From contig CM064429.1 in the NCBI GenBank assembly GCA_032690845.1, positions 12,618,569 to 12,682,568 on the forward strand: a stretch of DNA of 64,000 nucleotides, read 5' to 3'. A model generated the notes under the pieces. It was given only the letters and a program-made list of their open reading frames with translations. It made no database searches and was not told where the DNA came from. The stretch comes from Eleusine coracana subsp. coracana. Lineage: Eukaryota > Streptophyta > Magnoliopsida > Poales > Poaceae. Shown piece after piece: positions 34,400 through 46,269 of the stretch (positions within the stretch are counted from its first letter, which is position 1; each line of letters opens with the position of its first letter). The position numbers and the translations under genes are program-made.

Positions 34400-35630
34400 G
34401 TGACCCTAAAGCTTGTCTCTTGTAAATATGTATAGCCTTGTCTGTTTTGTTTGTTGTTTTGTGCCTTTGTTTTGTGCTTGTTTCTCTTTGCTTGTAGGTT
34501 AACTTCGGACCTCCTTGAGATAGAAATGGACATGGGTTAAGCTTGGGAAGGTGGTTCATGGTGTGCCCAAGGCTTTGAAGAACGGTCCATTATGAGTAAG
34601 CTCGAGAAGGGAACAATTCGTCGTTGGCACGCTGGTTTGTAGCCGTTCTCTCTCTTTCCTTTAGCATCTCATCATGCATTTATATACTTGTTGCATTTGC
34701 ACTATTTTCACTCATGCATTTTGCATCATGATACCTTACATGCTTCGAAGCATGTTTCTAGGGGGAGTTGCTTATTTACAATGTAAGTATATAACCCTCT
34801 AGATGATCACATAGTGATCTTTGTGCTTCATGCCCATTGAGTCATGTTCAAATGAGCTCCAAGTTTAAACCTACTTGTGCGGCTCAAAGACAAGTGACTC
34901 ACACATTCCCAACACACTAATGACTAACCATTGCTTTCTTGAGGATATATTTTGTTGAGTCATGTGTGTAGGGGGAGCTATGGTGGAACACCATCGTGAC
35001 CAAGGAGGAGCACCATGAAAGGGGGACTTTCCTAACCCTTGCCATTTATTATTTGCTCCTTGGTTCTCTTGTCTTTTGTCTTTGGTTTTTGGTGATAGGT
35101 GACAAAGCGGGAGACGAACATATGAATATCCAAAAGCCAAGGCAAGATTGGAAAAAGTACAAAGGAGAGAAGGACATGAAGATCCAAAAGTCAAGAAATG
35201 GGTGATAGCATAGAAAGGGGAGAAGAACAAGAGAAGTCATAAAGACCAAAAAAAGATGACCAAATGGATATGATCAAGACAATGGTGCATGTCTACAACA
35301 ACAGTGAACATCTACACCGACATGAACATCTACGTCCATGGTGCGTGTCTACATCAACAAGATCAACTACCACGACACCATGATGGGCGTAAAATGCAAC
35401 TCAAGATCAACTTATAGTGCGCTACATGATTGGGTAGTTCTCCCTCAACACCTAGCACATTCCGAGGGGGAGACTACTTCCAAGGTAAGGACCAAGGTAA
35501 TTTTTTCAAACCATTCACTTTTCTCTTGGTTCCTCTTTTATTTTGTTTGAGTCTTTTGTCCTTTCCTTCTTATTCTTTCGGGACTCAATTCGTTTTGGAT
35601 CATCATAAGTAGTGGTTGTCATTCATCACC
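34400..35630 (+). other. Long 3' noncoding region of element C
   Basis: About 1.2 kb between the RNase H stop and the polypurine tract. Internal purine runs CTAGGGGGAGTTG (34759), GTAGGGGGAGC (34969) and CGAGGGGGAGAC (35462) look like extra polypurine tracts. The small frames in both strands show no domain. Confidence 0.6.
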
Positions 35631-35644
35631 AAAAAGAGGGAGAT
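35631..35644 (+). promoter_or_regulatory. Polypurine tract of element C
   Basis: AAAAAGAGGGAGAT lies directly before the 3' LTR start TGTAAGG. Confidence 0.85.
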
Positions 35645-37565
35645 TGTAAGGCTCATGACCATTGAAGTCACCCCAAGGTATGAATGTTTTGGTGATGAAT
35701 GACAAACATGAAATATGACTAATGTCTATACGAGTGTTGTGCATGTAGGAAACCTTATCTACCTTATGGTGATCATTGACGGTTGCCTCGGTGATGGATA
35801 ACAATGACCACAAGCATGGAGGCTTGATGAGCTTGATGGAGTCCAAGGGTTGATGGAGATGGACCAAAGCTAAGGACAAGCTATGGAGCAAGTGTTGGGA
35901 ACACTTGTCTAGTTGTTAGGGCTTTGAGTCCATAGGAAAAAACAGACTATAAAGGGGGTCCATGTCATGTCTCTTAGGTCATGACTAGTCGGTGATGTGC
36001 ATGGATGCTCAGTGAAATCACAGGCACTAGAAGACAGTGGAGAAGCCAAGGAGCTGTTCGGAGAAGTCAGGAAACAAAGTCAAGTGAGGACGAGGAGTTT
36101 CAGCTTCTGGACGTAGTGACCGGACAGAGGTGTTCGAGGAGACCATACTGTACGGTCACTAGGAGACCAGAGAGAAGTCTGCGAGGAAATCTGTTAGCGT
36201 GAAGATCTGTAGAGACCGGACGGTCCAGTCTATAGACCAGACGGTCTGGTCTGTATGGAGGTTGCACGTGACAGAAGGGCGTAGAAAATGGTGCTCTCTG
36301 GAATGGAGAGAGAAAGTCTGACCGGACGGTCTGGTCAATACAGGAGATTGTTGGACAGTGAAGCGCCAACGGTTCTGGGAACATTTACAGAGAGACCGGA
36401 TGATCCAGTCTGGCAGTGATCGGACGGTCCGGTCAATGGAGTCCAGAGAGATGATTTTGTGGAGCAACGTCTAGTTGGAGGTTGGAAGCCTATATAACTT
36501 CGTTACTAGGGTCTTGGAGACCTCTCTTGGCTAGTGGAATTGCTTGGAGCATTTGGTGAGAGCCAAGAGGAAAAGAGGAGAGCACTAGGAGGAGATATTG
36601 CATATCTTGAGAGTGCTAGTGAGAGTAACAAGAGCATCTTGCACATCTAAGGCTAGGGTGTCCTTAAGAGTGTGATCTAGGTTGTTACTCTTAGTCTATG
36701 GTGAGACCTAGACCGGTTAGATGTCGGTGATCGAGCCTATTGTGATCGGTTGTGAAGGTCGTGACACGTTTGTACCCGGTTTGAGCTCGCCGGTGAAAGG
36801 GGCATCGCTAGTAAGCGCCCGTGTCGGCTCGGGGAGTCCGGCAAAGTTCTCGAGGGAGGCGAGGTTGTGCCTTGGTGGCACCGGTGATGCAACCATGTCT
36901 TCAGTCCGGGGGTGATTGCGGGCTCATGTGCGAGAACTTCACATTGGTGGCGGGAGGGACCGGTACTCCGACGGGAGTGGTCCAACGAGGAGTAGGGGAA
37001 GGCGCCATCCTTTCGAGACCTCGGGAAAGAATATCATGAGCCATCTCTTACTCTACTCCTTACTTTGATGCCTTTACCTTTCCCATTTACATAATATGCT
37101 ATTGATGCTTCTGTGCTTACCTTGCTGTTGTTGATTACCTTATATACTTGCATGAATAGGCTTCTTTACTTGCTAGTTGTGCTTAGCTTTCACTTGATCA
37201 CTAGCATGTTTAGGAGTTGCTTTGGCTTGATTGATCACCCTAGTTTGTATCATGCTACTCATGCTTGTGTCCTTATCTTGTACTTGATGATCTAGTAGCG
37301 TTGCATGAGTAGGCTCCTTTGCTAGCTTGTTGTGTGCTTCCGCTTGTCTTTGATTACTAGCTTGCATAGGAGTTGATTGGCCCTTGTGTTTGATCCACTA
37401 GTATGCTTAGGTTGTTTCTCCTTTCATAGGATTATCTTGCTAGTGTGTTCACCACTAGAATTGTGTAGGAGTTGTTTGAGTGGTTAGTTTTAGTAATTGG
37501 CAAATTAGGTACATAGTTTGAGTTCCCGATTCACCCCCCCCCCTCTCGGTCTCTCGATCCTTTCA
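35645..37565 (+). repeat. 3' LTR of element C
   Basis: 1921 bp, matching the 5' LTR end to end. Palindromes near 36214, 36316 and 36418 show substitutions relative to the 5' copy. It ends GATCCTTTCA followed by TSD AGGTG. Confidence 0.9.
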
Positions 37566-37570
37566 AGGTG

Positions 37571-38600
37571 CCCTCCTTAGGTTGCTTCACTTGGAAGCCT
37601 AGAAAGAATGTCCATTCTACCGTCACGGACATCTTGGTCCTCTTGGTCATAATCTTGCTAAATTCATTACAAAACATTTAATGAGTAGAACCAAATATAA
37701 TGTCATCGACATATATTTGGCACATAAATATATCATTGCCAAAATGCTTTGTAAAGAGGGTTGCATTGGCCTTGCCAATGACAAAACCCTTTCTAACAAG
37801 AAAATCCCTAAGGCATTCGTACCATGCTCTTGGAGCTTGCTTAAGCCCATAGAGTGCCTTACAGAGTTTATAAATATGGGTAGGATACTTAGGATCTTCA
37901 AAGCCCGATGGTTGCTCGACATACACTTCTTCCTTCTAGTGATTACCCCCTTTGCAAAGCCCGATGGATTGGCTCATTGAGGAATGCACTTTTCATGTCC
38001 ATTTGATACAACTTAAAATCATGGTGAGTAGCAAAAGCAAGTAATATTCTAATTGATTCAAGTCATGCTATGGGGGCATAGGTTTCATCAAAATCCAAAC
38101 CTTCTACTTGTGAATACCCCTTTGCAATGAGCCTTGCCTTGTTTTTTGTCACAACACCATCTCTATTTTGTTTACTACGGAACACCCATTTGGTGCCCAC
38201 AATGTTTTTGTTCTTTGGACTTTCCTCCAATGTCCACACTTCATTTCTTGTGAACTTGTTGAATTCCTCTTGCATGGCCATCACCCAATCCGAGTCGTCA
38301 ATTACTTGTTCTACCCTAAATGGCTCCATAGAAGAGACAAAAGAGTAATGTTCACAAAAATTACTAACTCAAAATCTAGTGATTACCCCCTTTTCAATGT
38401 CTTAAGAATTTATTCGACGAGGTGATCGCGTTGCACATTCTGATGCACTCTTGGGTGTGGTGGATGTGAGTTTATTTGACCACCATCTTCATCAACCTCT
38501 TGACCATGATCATCACTTGAAGCTTGTTCATGATCACCTTCATCTTGATCTTGACCACTTGCATGATCAACTTGAGAAATCATGTTGATATGTGCCATGG
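37571..38600 (-). pseudogene. Reverse transcriptase of copia element D, N-terminal part
   Basis: Minus strand: linker segments with Asp/His (38598-38410), then MEPFRVEQVIDDSDWVMAMQ (38329), KNKNIVGTKWVFRSKQNRDG, ARLIAKGYSQVEGLDFDETY, YQMDMKSAFLNEP near 37990, then YVEQPSGFEDPKYPTHIYKL, KALYGLKQAPRAWYECLRDF and the catalytic CQIYVDDIIFGST near 37700. Frames change near 37930-38060, with stops. The reading continues to the C insertion site, and the remainder is at 27097-27898. The upstream part is cut at 38583 by LTR K, so the last few bases overlap that boundary. Confidence 0.85.
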
Positions 38601-39976
38601 TTTACAATAGGTGATGAGAAATTGACATTGGTTGATTTGGTGTTTGAGTTGAAATACGAGAATTTGGAGATTGCATGAGTCTATGCATGGTTATGGTTAT
38701 GACTAACCGGAGTTGGTGAAGATGTTGGTAAAGTTGCAGAACAAGGGAAATGTGTTTGCTTGTCTCATGATGTGTAGGTCAATGGAGTCAATTTGGTGGT
38801 CAATGGCGAGAGGATCGGGCACAAGTTGGGGACTTGGGGCCGGACGATCAGGAGGCCGGGTGAAGTCAAGGGTGATCCACACCGTACATGTGGAGAGGCA
38901 AGAAGCACGGATGGTTTCGTGGTTGAGCCTCAAAACCGTGGAGGTGATGAAGACGGCGTGTTGACCAAGGCAAGGTGAATAGGATGCTGATGCAAGTGAC
39001 AAGGGGGGCCAATGGAGCGGGACCAAGAGAGACTTGTCGATGGTTAGGATTGCGGGACAAGGTGACATGTGTCAACATCGAGAAGTCGCACTTTGAGAAG
39101 CGTGCAAGGCGGTTTCTCAGTTTGGGCCTCAAATCTAGTGGCCGCGGTTGGTGGTGCACGTGGCACCATCATGGAGCTTGCGTCGAGGCGAAGCAAAGAC
39201 GTGAAGGGCCCGATGTCATTCGGCGACGAGAAAAGAGATGGACAAGTTTGCCCTTGGTGGTAGGTGGCAATGTATTGTAGGTCAAGGGTAATGTGGTCTT
39301 TAGGACAATCCCTAGGCCTATATAAGGAGATGTAGGGCTGGTGGGAGAGGGTGTCTCTTTCTATTATCCTTGTGTTAGGGTTTTATTCCATAGAGGAGAG
39401 AGAAGAGAGTGCTTCATGTTGTAGTGGAGAGAAGAGAGTATGTGAGAGACAAGATTTTCTCTTTCAAATAGTGGGAGAAAGAGGGTGGCTTCCTAGCCAT
39501 GTATCCATATATATTGAATGGATGAATCGATGATATGAGATTCAAATTCGTGCTCAAGTTCATCCTCTCTCCCTAAATCCTGAATTTGTCTTTTTCTTTA
39601 TTTTCGGGGCTATTTTCGTGGGAATTTTTTATCTCCTTCTTGAGTGAGTTTTGGGATGAATTTCTTGGGGGATATTGGTGCTATGACATGTTAGAGCAAC
39701 CCTATATAGGTCCTTGACCGAATCAAAGGGACGAGCACCTTCGATTTTGTGGATTTCTCCAAGTTCTTCCATTTGGTGTTCTTGGCTCAATATCTGAAAT
39801 TCATGATGATTCTTTGAGATTTTTAAATGGATCTCTTTAGAGGAGAGTCATGATCTCTTGAGGACGATCTGGTCCAAATTTCTTGATTTTTAGAGTTCGT
39901 TTGATAGAGTTTTGGTATTTTTCTCTTTGAAACGGAGCTCCTGACTTTAGCAGGATAGAACTTCCGTCAAGGACCT
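38583..39976 (+). repeat. Partial plus-strand LTR (K), relative of the E LTR
   Basis: It starts TGTTGATATGTGCCATGG, matching the sense start of the E LTR, and matches the E LTR in reverse complement for about 1.35 kb (partners 44959-45394, 50425-50527 and about 40560-41303). At 39977 it is cut by the start of E's own LTR, so E jumped into K. K still holds the uninterrupted version of the sites where B and A1 later entered E. Confidence 0.8.
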
Positions 39977-41303
39977 TGAAGGACCGAGAAGGCGACCAGA
40001 GAGGTCGTGAATGGGAGCCAATTAAAGTTCTTCTCAAGAACTTGGCCTATATCCTAATTTCAACCGAACCCAACCCTAAAGCAAGTCAAGGTCACACACA
40101 CCAACTTGTGATGTGCTAACCCTCGGAATGACTAGTAGCAGCGGAAGAGAATAGGAGAAGTACGAGAAAGCAACTATGAAAAGAGTTTCTTGAAGAAATG
40201 CACACAAAGCAGACACACTGGACTGCTATCGGCAGTGCCAATCACAGCCATCGGCAGTGCCAGTTGGCACCATCAGTAGTGCCGATCACACCCATCGGTA
40301 GTGCCGATGCGAGTTCTGGAAACTTTGGGAAACTGGAAACAGTGCCTATCAGTAGTGCTGATGCGGGGTTCGGAATCAAGCCATCGATAGTGTCGGTCGT
40401 GGCATCGACAGTGCCGATCCGAGTTCAGACCCACCAGCAGTGCCGGTCTTGGTCATCGACAATGCCAATCGACCCTTGACATAACAGGAATTGGTTCGGG
40501 ATTAGGCAAAAGCTTGACCAAAACCTAATCAAATTAACTCCAAATCATGCAATTTTTGGACCAGGTAATCCACACATCACGACCCTAATCCAAGAAGATC
40601 CACTCAATTTTCTCAAGGAATCATCACGAATTTCAAATCTTGTGCCAAGAACACCAAAAAGGGGGAAACTTGAGAAATCCTTAAAATCAAAGGTGCTAGA
40701 GCTCTTGATTCAGTCAAGGACCCATATAGGAATGTTGTAGCTCATCATAGCACTAAGATCCCCAAAAAATCCGCCCCAAAAACTCACTCAAAAATGAGAT
40801 CAAAAATTCCCACAAAAATAGCTCTGAAAATAGAGACAATGAGAAATTTAGGATTTAGGGAGAAAGGAAGAACTTGAGCGTGAATTTGAATCTCATATCA
40901 TTGATTCATCAAGTCAAAATACATGGATACATGGCTAGGAAGCCACCCTCTTCCTCTCACTATTTGGAAAAGAAAGAGATGTCTCTCACACACCCTCTCC
41001 TCTCCTCTATTATATGAAGACCTCTCCTAGCACTTTGAATGAAGACCTATGCCAAGGCTAAGGCAAAGAGAGGCACCTCTTCCACCAGCCCTACCTCTCC
41101 TTATATAGGCCTAGGGGTTGTCCTAAAGACCATCCGACCCCTCACCTACAATACACTGCCACCTACCACCAGGGGCACAACCATCCATGTTTTTCCTCGT
41201 CGCTCGAACGCCATCGAGCCTTTCATAACTTGGTTTTGCCTAGACGCAAGCTCCATGATGGTGCCATGTGCACCTCTAATTGTTGCCACCGGTTTTGAGG
41301 CCC
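39977..41303 (-). repeat. 3' LTR of element E, part 1 (U5/R end)
   Basis: Plus strand begins TGAAGGACCGAGAAGGCG. It carries about nine degenerate copies of ATCGGCAGTGCCGAT between 40217 and 40470. TTATATAGG at 41101-41109 is the probable TATA box, read on the minus strand. It is interrupted at 41304 by B and resumes at 44959. Confidence 0.85.
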
Positions 41304-42454
41304 TGATAAGAACATGATGACGGTGTTTGGATTTTGTCCAAATCTTTCACGGTACAATGAATATAACAGTATCTATAATGAGGTATTGAAACTTGTGTAT
41401 CTCAGCAATCAATAGATGGAAGAATAATGCACACTGAACTATCCGGCAAGCACAATAAGTAAACACCACAAATTGGTTCTCCAATAGCAATCACAAACTA
41501 GCAACAACGTAGAACACGACAGATATTAACCGGCTTACACGAATGTGATGTACATGCAAACCAGCAGTAGATAAACTCTCCAACCCATGACATAGATAAG
41601 CATGATCTGGAGAACGGGAACAACAAGTTCCAGCACGCACCCAAGGGAAGAATCTATTGATCACGCACTTTAGCAACCGGTAGATATTGGCGACAACAAC
41701 CGGTAGAGGAGGGAAACACCTCTAGGGTTTCTTAGAGAACATCATGACCATAAACACAATACAATAACGTCCCAGCTTACAGGGGCGCTGGCCCTAGGCT
41801 ATATGACGTGCAGGCTAGCCAAAAACCCGGTTCGACTCGAACACAACTAAAAATAGACTCAGACTCAATACAACGCGGTACTGTTTTGACTTTTGCGACC
41901 GCTAGGGAAATAATTTGACTATTGGGCCGCATTCATTGGAAAGTTTACCAAATTATCTTTCCAATGAGTATTTACTCAGCCTAATCCGACTCCATATGAC
42001 CCAGTTATGCTACTTTTACTCCGCACCTATCTGGCTGATCGAACCGAGTCCGAACTGATTTTGAGTTTCCATATCTTCTGATTTCTTGACTGGGTGAATT
42101 TAAGGCCATGTAGACTTTGAAAGTAAAGTATTGCATATCTTTGGAAAGGCCTATAACACCTGTATATGTTCTTTAGTTTTCACAAGTGGCACAACCATTG
42201 ATCCAATCATAACATATTCCTTCATTTCATGTTTCTTTTCTTCCACTTTCATATTGGCCCCAATAAAAACCTTGCATGACATAGAATGACTGGCTGGCAT
42301 ATCCTCAGTTTGCTCTTCATCATTCATAACATTTGTCAAAGATCCAAACTGAATGTTGGGGTATTTTGAAACATCATGTTTTATAATATGTGTAAAATTA
42401 TGCTTGTTTTCAGAATACGTAGTTTTAATGACTCGATGAGCCATGGGCTCATCG
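41304..42454 (-). repeat. 3' LTR of element B
   Basis: 1151 bp. The sense end is GTTCTTATCA. The sense start is CGATGAGCCC where the 5' LTR has TGATGAGCCC. The protease frame reads about 100 codons into this LTR. Confidence 0.85.
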
Positions 42455-43130
42455 TCCTCCCTTCCTTGAATCAAAGCCATCCTCAGCTTTGACATATCTT
42501 GACGAGTTCCTTTCTTGTTCAGATCAATGCCAATAGCGTTGTTTAGATAATTCTTTGCATCACTATTATTTTTCCCTTCATGTAATTCATCTTCAACCAA
42601 ATCACAATGAATGGTACAATGTCCGGGAGCAACAACTGAAAAAATTTCAGAAATACTAAGTGCATTTGTTACAGCAGGAGCTACCACATCATTCTCTCCC
42701 CCTTGAAACAAAGTCGTCGTTGGCTTTGAGGTAATATCTGCACCATGCTTCTTTTTTGTTGCAGCAACAAAAACCTCGGCCTTAATATCACATTCCTTCA
42801 TTGGCTTTAGAATGTGATGAACACCTTTATGCATGAAAGAATAATTGTTTGAACGACCACCATGTGTTGCATCAAGATCAAACTGCCATGGTCTTCCTAA
42901 CAACAAATGGCATGCACTCATCGGTGCCACATCATAATCCATAGTGTCAAAATAATCTCCCACTGAAAATTTTACTCTCGCCCTATGGGTAATTTTCAGC
43001 GTGCCACTTTTATTCATCCATTGCATGTAACGAGGTGTAGGAAGACTCCATGTAGATAAAGATAATGCATGTACCAAATCTGAACTAATCACATTATTGA
43101 AAGTTCCACCATCAATAATTAATTTGCATA
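42151..43130 (-). pseudogene. Protease-containing ORF of element B, reading into the LTR
   Basis: The open frame at 43092-42151 (313 codons) continues upstream to an in-frame TAG near 43135. The retropepsin region has LIIDGGTFNNVISSDLVHAL at the start (Asp-Gly-Gly active site, near 43105), YMQWMNKSGTLKITHRARVK, and YDVAPMSACHLLLGRPWQFD near 42900, as in chromovirus-type proteases. The following 180 residues (GADITSKPTTTLFQGGENDV onward) match no domain I know. The last 100 residues lie within the LTR, and a decayed copy of them is at 44539-44799 in the other LTR. No RT follows. Confidence 0.8.
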
Positions 43131-43215
43131 CCTTCTATTTAATCTTGCACTCTGAATGAAAAATATTACAGCGCTTCCCCTTGACATCTGCAACGACGCC
43201 ATCTGAATTTACTTC

Positions 43216-43752
43216 CTAAGACATCAAAGAAAAACTCACAAGATCATATGTAGCTTTAATTAATGGTTCGACCTGATTAGCACAAGAAGCATCAAGAACT
43301 TCCAGCTCTACTTTTGATTTGTGCACATTCAAACACACCTCAGGTTGCTTGTGTTTGGAAAAAATAGCACTAATAGCCTCCTTGACATAAAGATTAATTG
43401 TATCATAATCTAGCTTTGGAATATCGATGGACTCATGATCAACAATCTTCTTCTTCAACTCAAGTGGGGGATCAAATCGGTGTCGTAATTCCGACTTCAT
43501 CGCTGCCCAAGATGTGCAATAGTCATCACCTTGGTATCCAATATCTTGTTGCAACTTCCTCCACCATAGCAAAATAGCAAAGGAGAATGTTTGCTTTGCC
43601 AAATTTACCAACTGGTTTAATGGCAATTCACTAATCCTATAGAAAGCCTCTATATCATCCTCCCACTCATAATACTCAGATCGATAACTTGTTGTATATA
43701 GTGTCAGCACAAACTTCAAGTATAGGTCAAAATCATAGGAATTCATCACCAC
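43216..43752 (-). pseudogene. gag capsid of element B
   Basis: A 178-codon frame with the Retrotrans_gag pattern: YYEWEDDIEAFYRISELPLN, then FAILLWWRKLQQDIGYQ, and WAAMKSELRHRFDPPLELKK near 43500. The usual zinc knuckle is not visible; a CLNVHKSKVELEVLDASC stretch follows instead. It starts about 50 bases after the 5' LTR boundary, so the leader is very short. It is separated from the protease frame by stops near 43216 and 43135. Confidence 0.75.
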
Positions 43753-43799
43753 AAATCTATAGCAAGTACCGTGAACAACCCGGCAAAACTGATACCAAA

Positions 43800-44953
43800 T
43801 GATAAGAACACGATGACGGTGTCCGGATTTTGTCCAAATCTTTCACAGTACAATGAATATAACAGCAAGTATAATGAGATATTGAAACTTGTGTATCTCA
43901 ACAATCAATAGATGGAAGAACAATGTCACACTAAACTATCTAGCAAGCATAATAAGTAAACACCACAAATTGGTTCTCCAATAGCAATCACAAACTAGCA
44001 ACAACGTAGAACATGATAGATATTAACTAGCTTACACAAACGTGATGTAGATGCAAACCAGCAGTAGATAAACTCTCTAACCCATGACTTAGATAAGCAC
44101 GATCTGGAGAAGGGGAACCACAAGTTCCAGCACGCACCCAAGGGAAGAATCTCTTGATCACGCACTTCAGCAACCGGCAGAGATCGGCGGCAAAAACCAG
44201 TAGAGGAGGGAAACACCTCTAGAGTTTCTTGGAGGACATCACGACCAAAAACACTATACAATGACATCCCAGCTTACAGGGGCGCCGGCACTAGGCTATA
44301 TGGCACGCAGGCCAGCCAAAAACCCGGTTCGATTCGAACACAACTAAAAAGAGACTTAGACTCAACACAACCCGGCACTGTTTTGACTATTGTAACCGCT
44401 ACGGAATTAATTTGACTATGGGGCTGGATTCATTGGAAAGGTTATCAAATTATATTTCCAACGAGTATTTACTCGGCCTAATCGGACTCCGTATGAACCA
44501 GTTATGCTACTTTTACTCCACACCTGTCTGGTTGATCATCAACCGAGTCCGAACTGATTTTGATTTTCCATATGTTCTGATTTCTTGACTGGGTGGACTT
44601 GAGGCCATGTACACTTTGAAAGTAAAGTATTGCATATCTTTGGGAAGGCCCATAACACCTGTATATGTTCCTTACTTTTCACAAGTGGCACAACCATTGA
44701 TCCAATCATAACATATTCCTTTGTTTCATGTTTCTTTTCCTCCACTTTCATATTGGCCCCAGTAAAAACCTTGCACGACATAGAATGACTGGCTGGCATA
44801 TCCTCACTTTACTCTTCATCATTCATAACATTTTTCATAGATCCAAACTGAATGTTGAAGTATTTTGGAACATCATGTTCTGTAATATGTGTAAAATTAT
44901 GCTTGTTTTTAGAATACATAGTTTTAATGACTCGATGACCCATGGGCTCATCA
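43800..44953 (-). repeat. 5' LTR of element B
   Basis: 1154 bp, plus strand TGATAAGAACACGATGACGG to GGGCTCATCA. It matches the 3' LTR throughout. Flanked outside by GGCCC. Confidence 0.9.
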
Positions 44954-44958
44954 GGCCC

Positions 44959-45394
44959 AAATCGGGAAACTGCCTTGCATGTTTCTCAAGGTGTGACTTC
45001 TTGATCTTGATGCGTGTCAACTTGTTCCGTGATCCTCGTCATCGGCAAGTCTTTCCCGCCTTCAGTCCATTGGAAGTCTCTACTTGCACCGATGCTCGAT
45101 CACCTTTAACTTGGTCAATCCCACTGTCTTGATCACCACCCATGGTTTTGAGGCTCAACCGTGAAACCATCTAGGCTTCTTGTCTCTCCACGTGTATGGT
45201 ATAGATCACCCTTGACTTCACCCGGCCACTCGATCGCTCGGCCCTAAGTCTCCTACTTGTGCCCGATCCTCTCGTCGTTGACCGCCAAGTTGACTCCAGT
45301 GACCTACACATCATGAGACAAGCAAACACATTTCCCATCTCCTGCTAACTCTCCAACTCCATTACCAACTCTAGTTAGTCAAAACCATGACATG
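44959..45394 (-). repeat. 3' LTR of element E, part 2
   Basis: The E LTR continues after the B insertion. It matches K in reverse complement (about 38712-39140). It ends ACATG (45390-45394), the left TSD of A1. Confidence 0.85.
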
Positions 45395-46269
45395 TGATCT
45401 GAACAAGGGTTCCCGATCTTCCGAAAGGTTCTTGGTAAGTTGATTTGGTCGGAGGCGACACACAAATCGATCCGGCTTCAGAACAGCACGTTCTAAACCC
45501 CGCAATCGCAGCACGACGTCTCCTCTAGTTATCAACCGTCCAAAGACGATTGACCTCACCGAGAAGGCTAATCCCTGCCTGCGAATCAAGAACACAAGCA
45601 AGAACAACGAAGAATGCAACACAATTGCAGATGTATGATTAAACTCTCGAAGTTGGGGTCTCACAAACCGATGAACGGCGAAACTGTTTATGAACAGAAT
45701 TAACCTAAGCAAAACCCGAATCCTAATGATGCGGTGGCGGCTGTATATAAAGACCCTAGGGTCGTGCAAGACCCTCTGGACGCGCCCCTAATTGGGCTCA
45801 ACTAGATACAAAGCCCAAAGGCCAAAAATAGGCGACGCAGCACCGACACAGATTCTGGACTCTCTCTTGTTTTGACTATTCCCGATTACTCCGGATGAAT
45901 TTTGACATGAGGCCGGCAGCATTGGAAAGGTCTTCTCCTTATCTTTCCGTGCATATGTAGAACGTCCAAATCCGAGTCCGTATGCGTCCTGGGCGACTGT
46001 TTTAGTGCAGACTGGTCCTGGGCCCCGAAACAGACTCGAAGTCGGTTTTGATTGGGCCTCCACTTTGGCTTCCAAGCCCTTGCTGGTCCTCCACGTTCCC
46101 AGCTCCTTCTCCCATCATCTCCTGGTCCTCTCCATGGTTTCTAATCATAAAATAATCATTAGGTAGCAAACCATTCTCAAAAGTAATATATAGCGAAGAA
46201 CGTAGGAACGAGCTCACCTCTAAATTTAGTCGTCGTGCACGAGCTCTAGTCATTGGACCTTGCAAGTCC
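45395..46269 (-). repeat. A-family LTR (outer left), lacking about 50 bases at its inner end
   Basis: Plus strand starts TGATCTGAACAAGGGTTCCC. Similarity to the other A LTRs stops at GGACCTTGCAAGTCC (46269), about 50 bases short of the LTR boundary. Confidence 0.85.

Larger units (their letters stand above)
27904..37565 (+). mobile_element. Complete Ty1/copia element C
   Basis: LTRs at 27904-29846 and 35645-37565 start TGTAAGG and end GATCCTTTCA. TSD AGGTG is at 27899-27903 and 37566-37570. It has a tRNA-Met primer site at 29849 and a polypurine tract at 35631. Inside is one gag-protease-integrase-RT-RNase H gene set in copia order, broken by stops and frameshifts. The long LTRs (about 1.9 kb) are very alike in their last 800 bases, so this is one of the younger insertions here. 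It interrupts the RT/RNase H gene of element D. Confidence 0.93.
41304..44953 (-). mobile_element. Element B: short Ty3/gypsy element with only gag and protease
   Basis: LTRs at 41304-42454 and 43800-44953, TSD GGCCC at 41299-41303 and 44954-44958. The internal region is only about 1345 bases and encodes a gag capsid and a protease on the minus strand. RT, RNase H and integrase are absent. The purine tract AAGGAAGGGAGGA abuts the LTR start TGATGAGCCC in sense. PBS CTGATACCA (43789-43797 complement) fits initiator tRNA-Met with three mismatches at its end. Confidence 0.9.

Noticed and set aside
38583..41303. A large inverted repeat centred near 39976, looking like a foldback transposon or palindrome
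   Set aside because: It is explained by element E (minus) having inserted into LTR K (plus) of a related copy. The K side is cut before its LTR end and the E side begins exactly at an LTR boundary.
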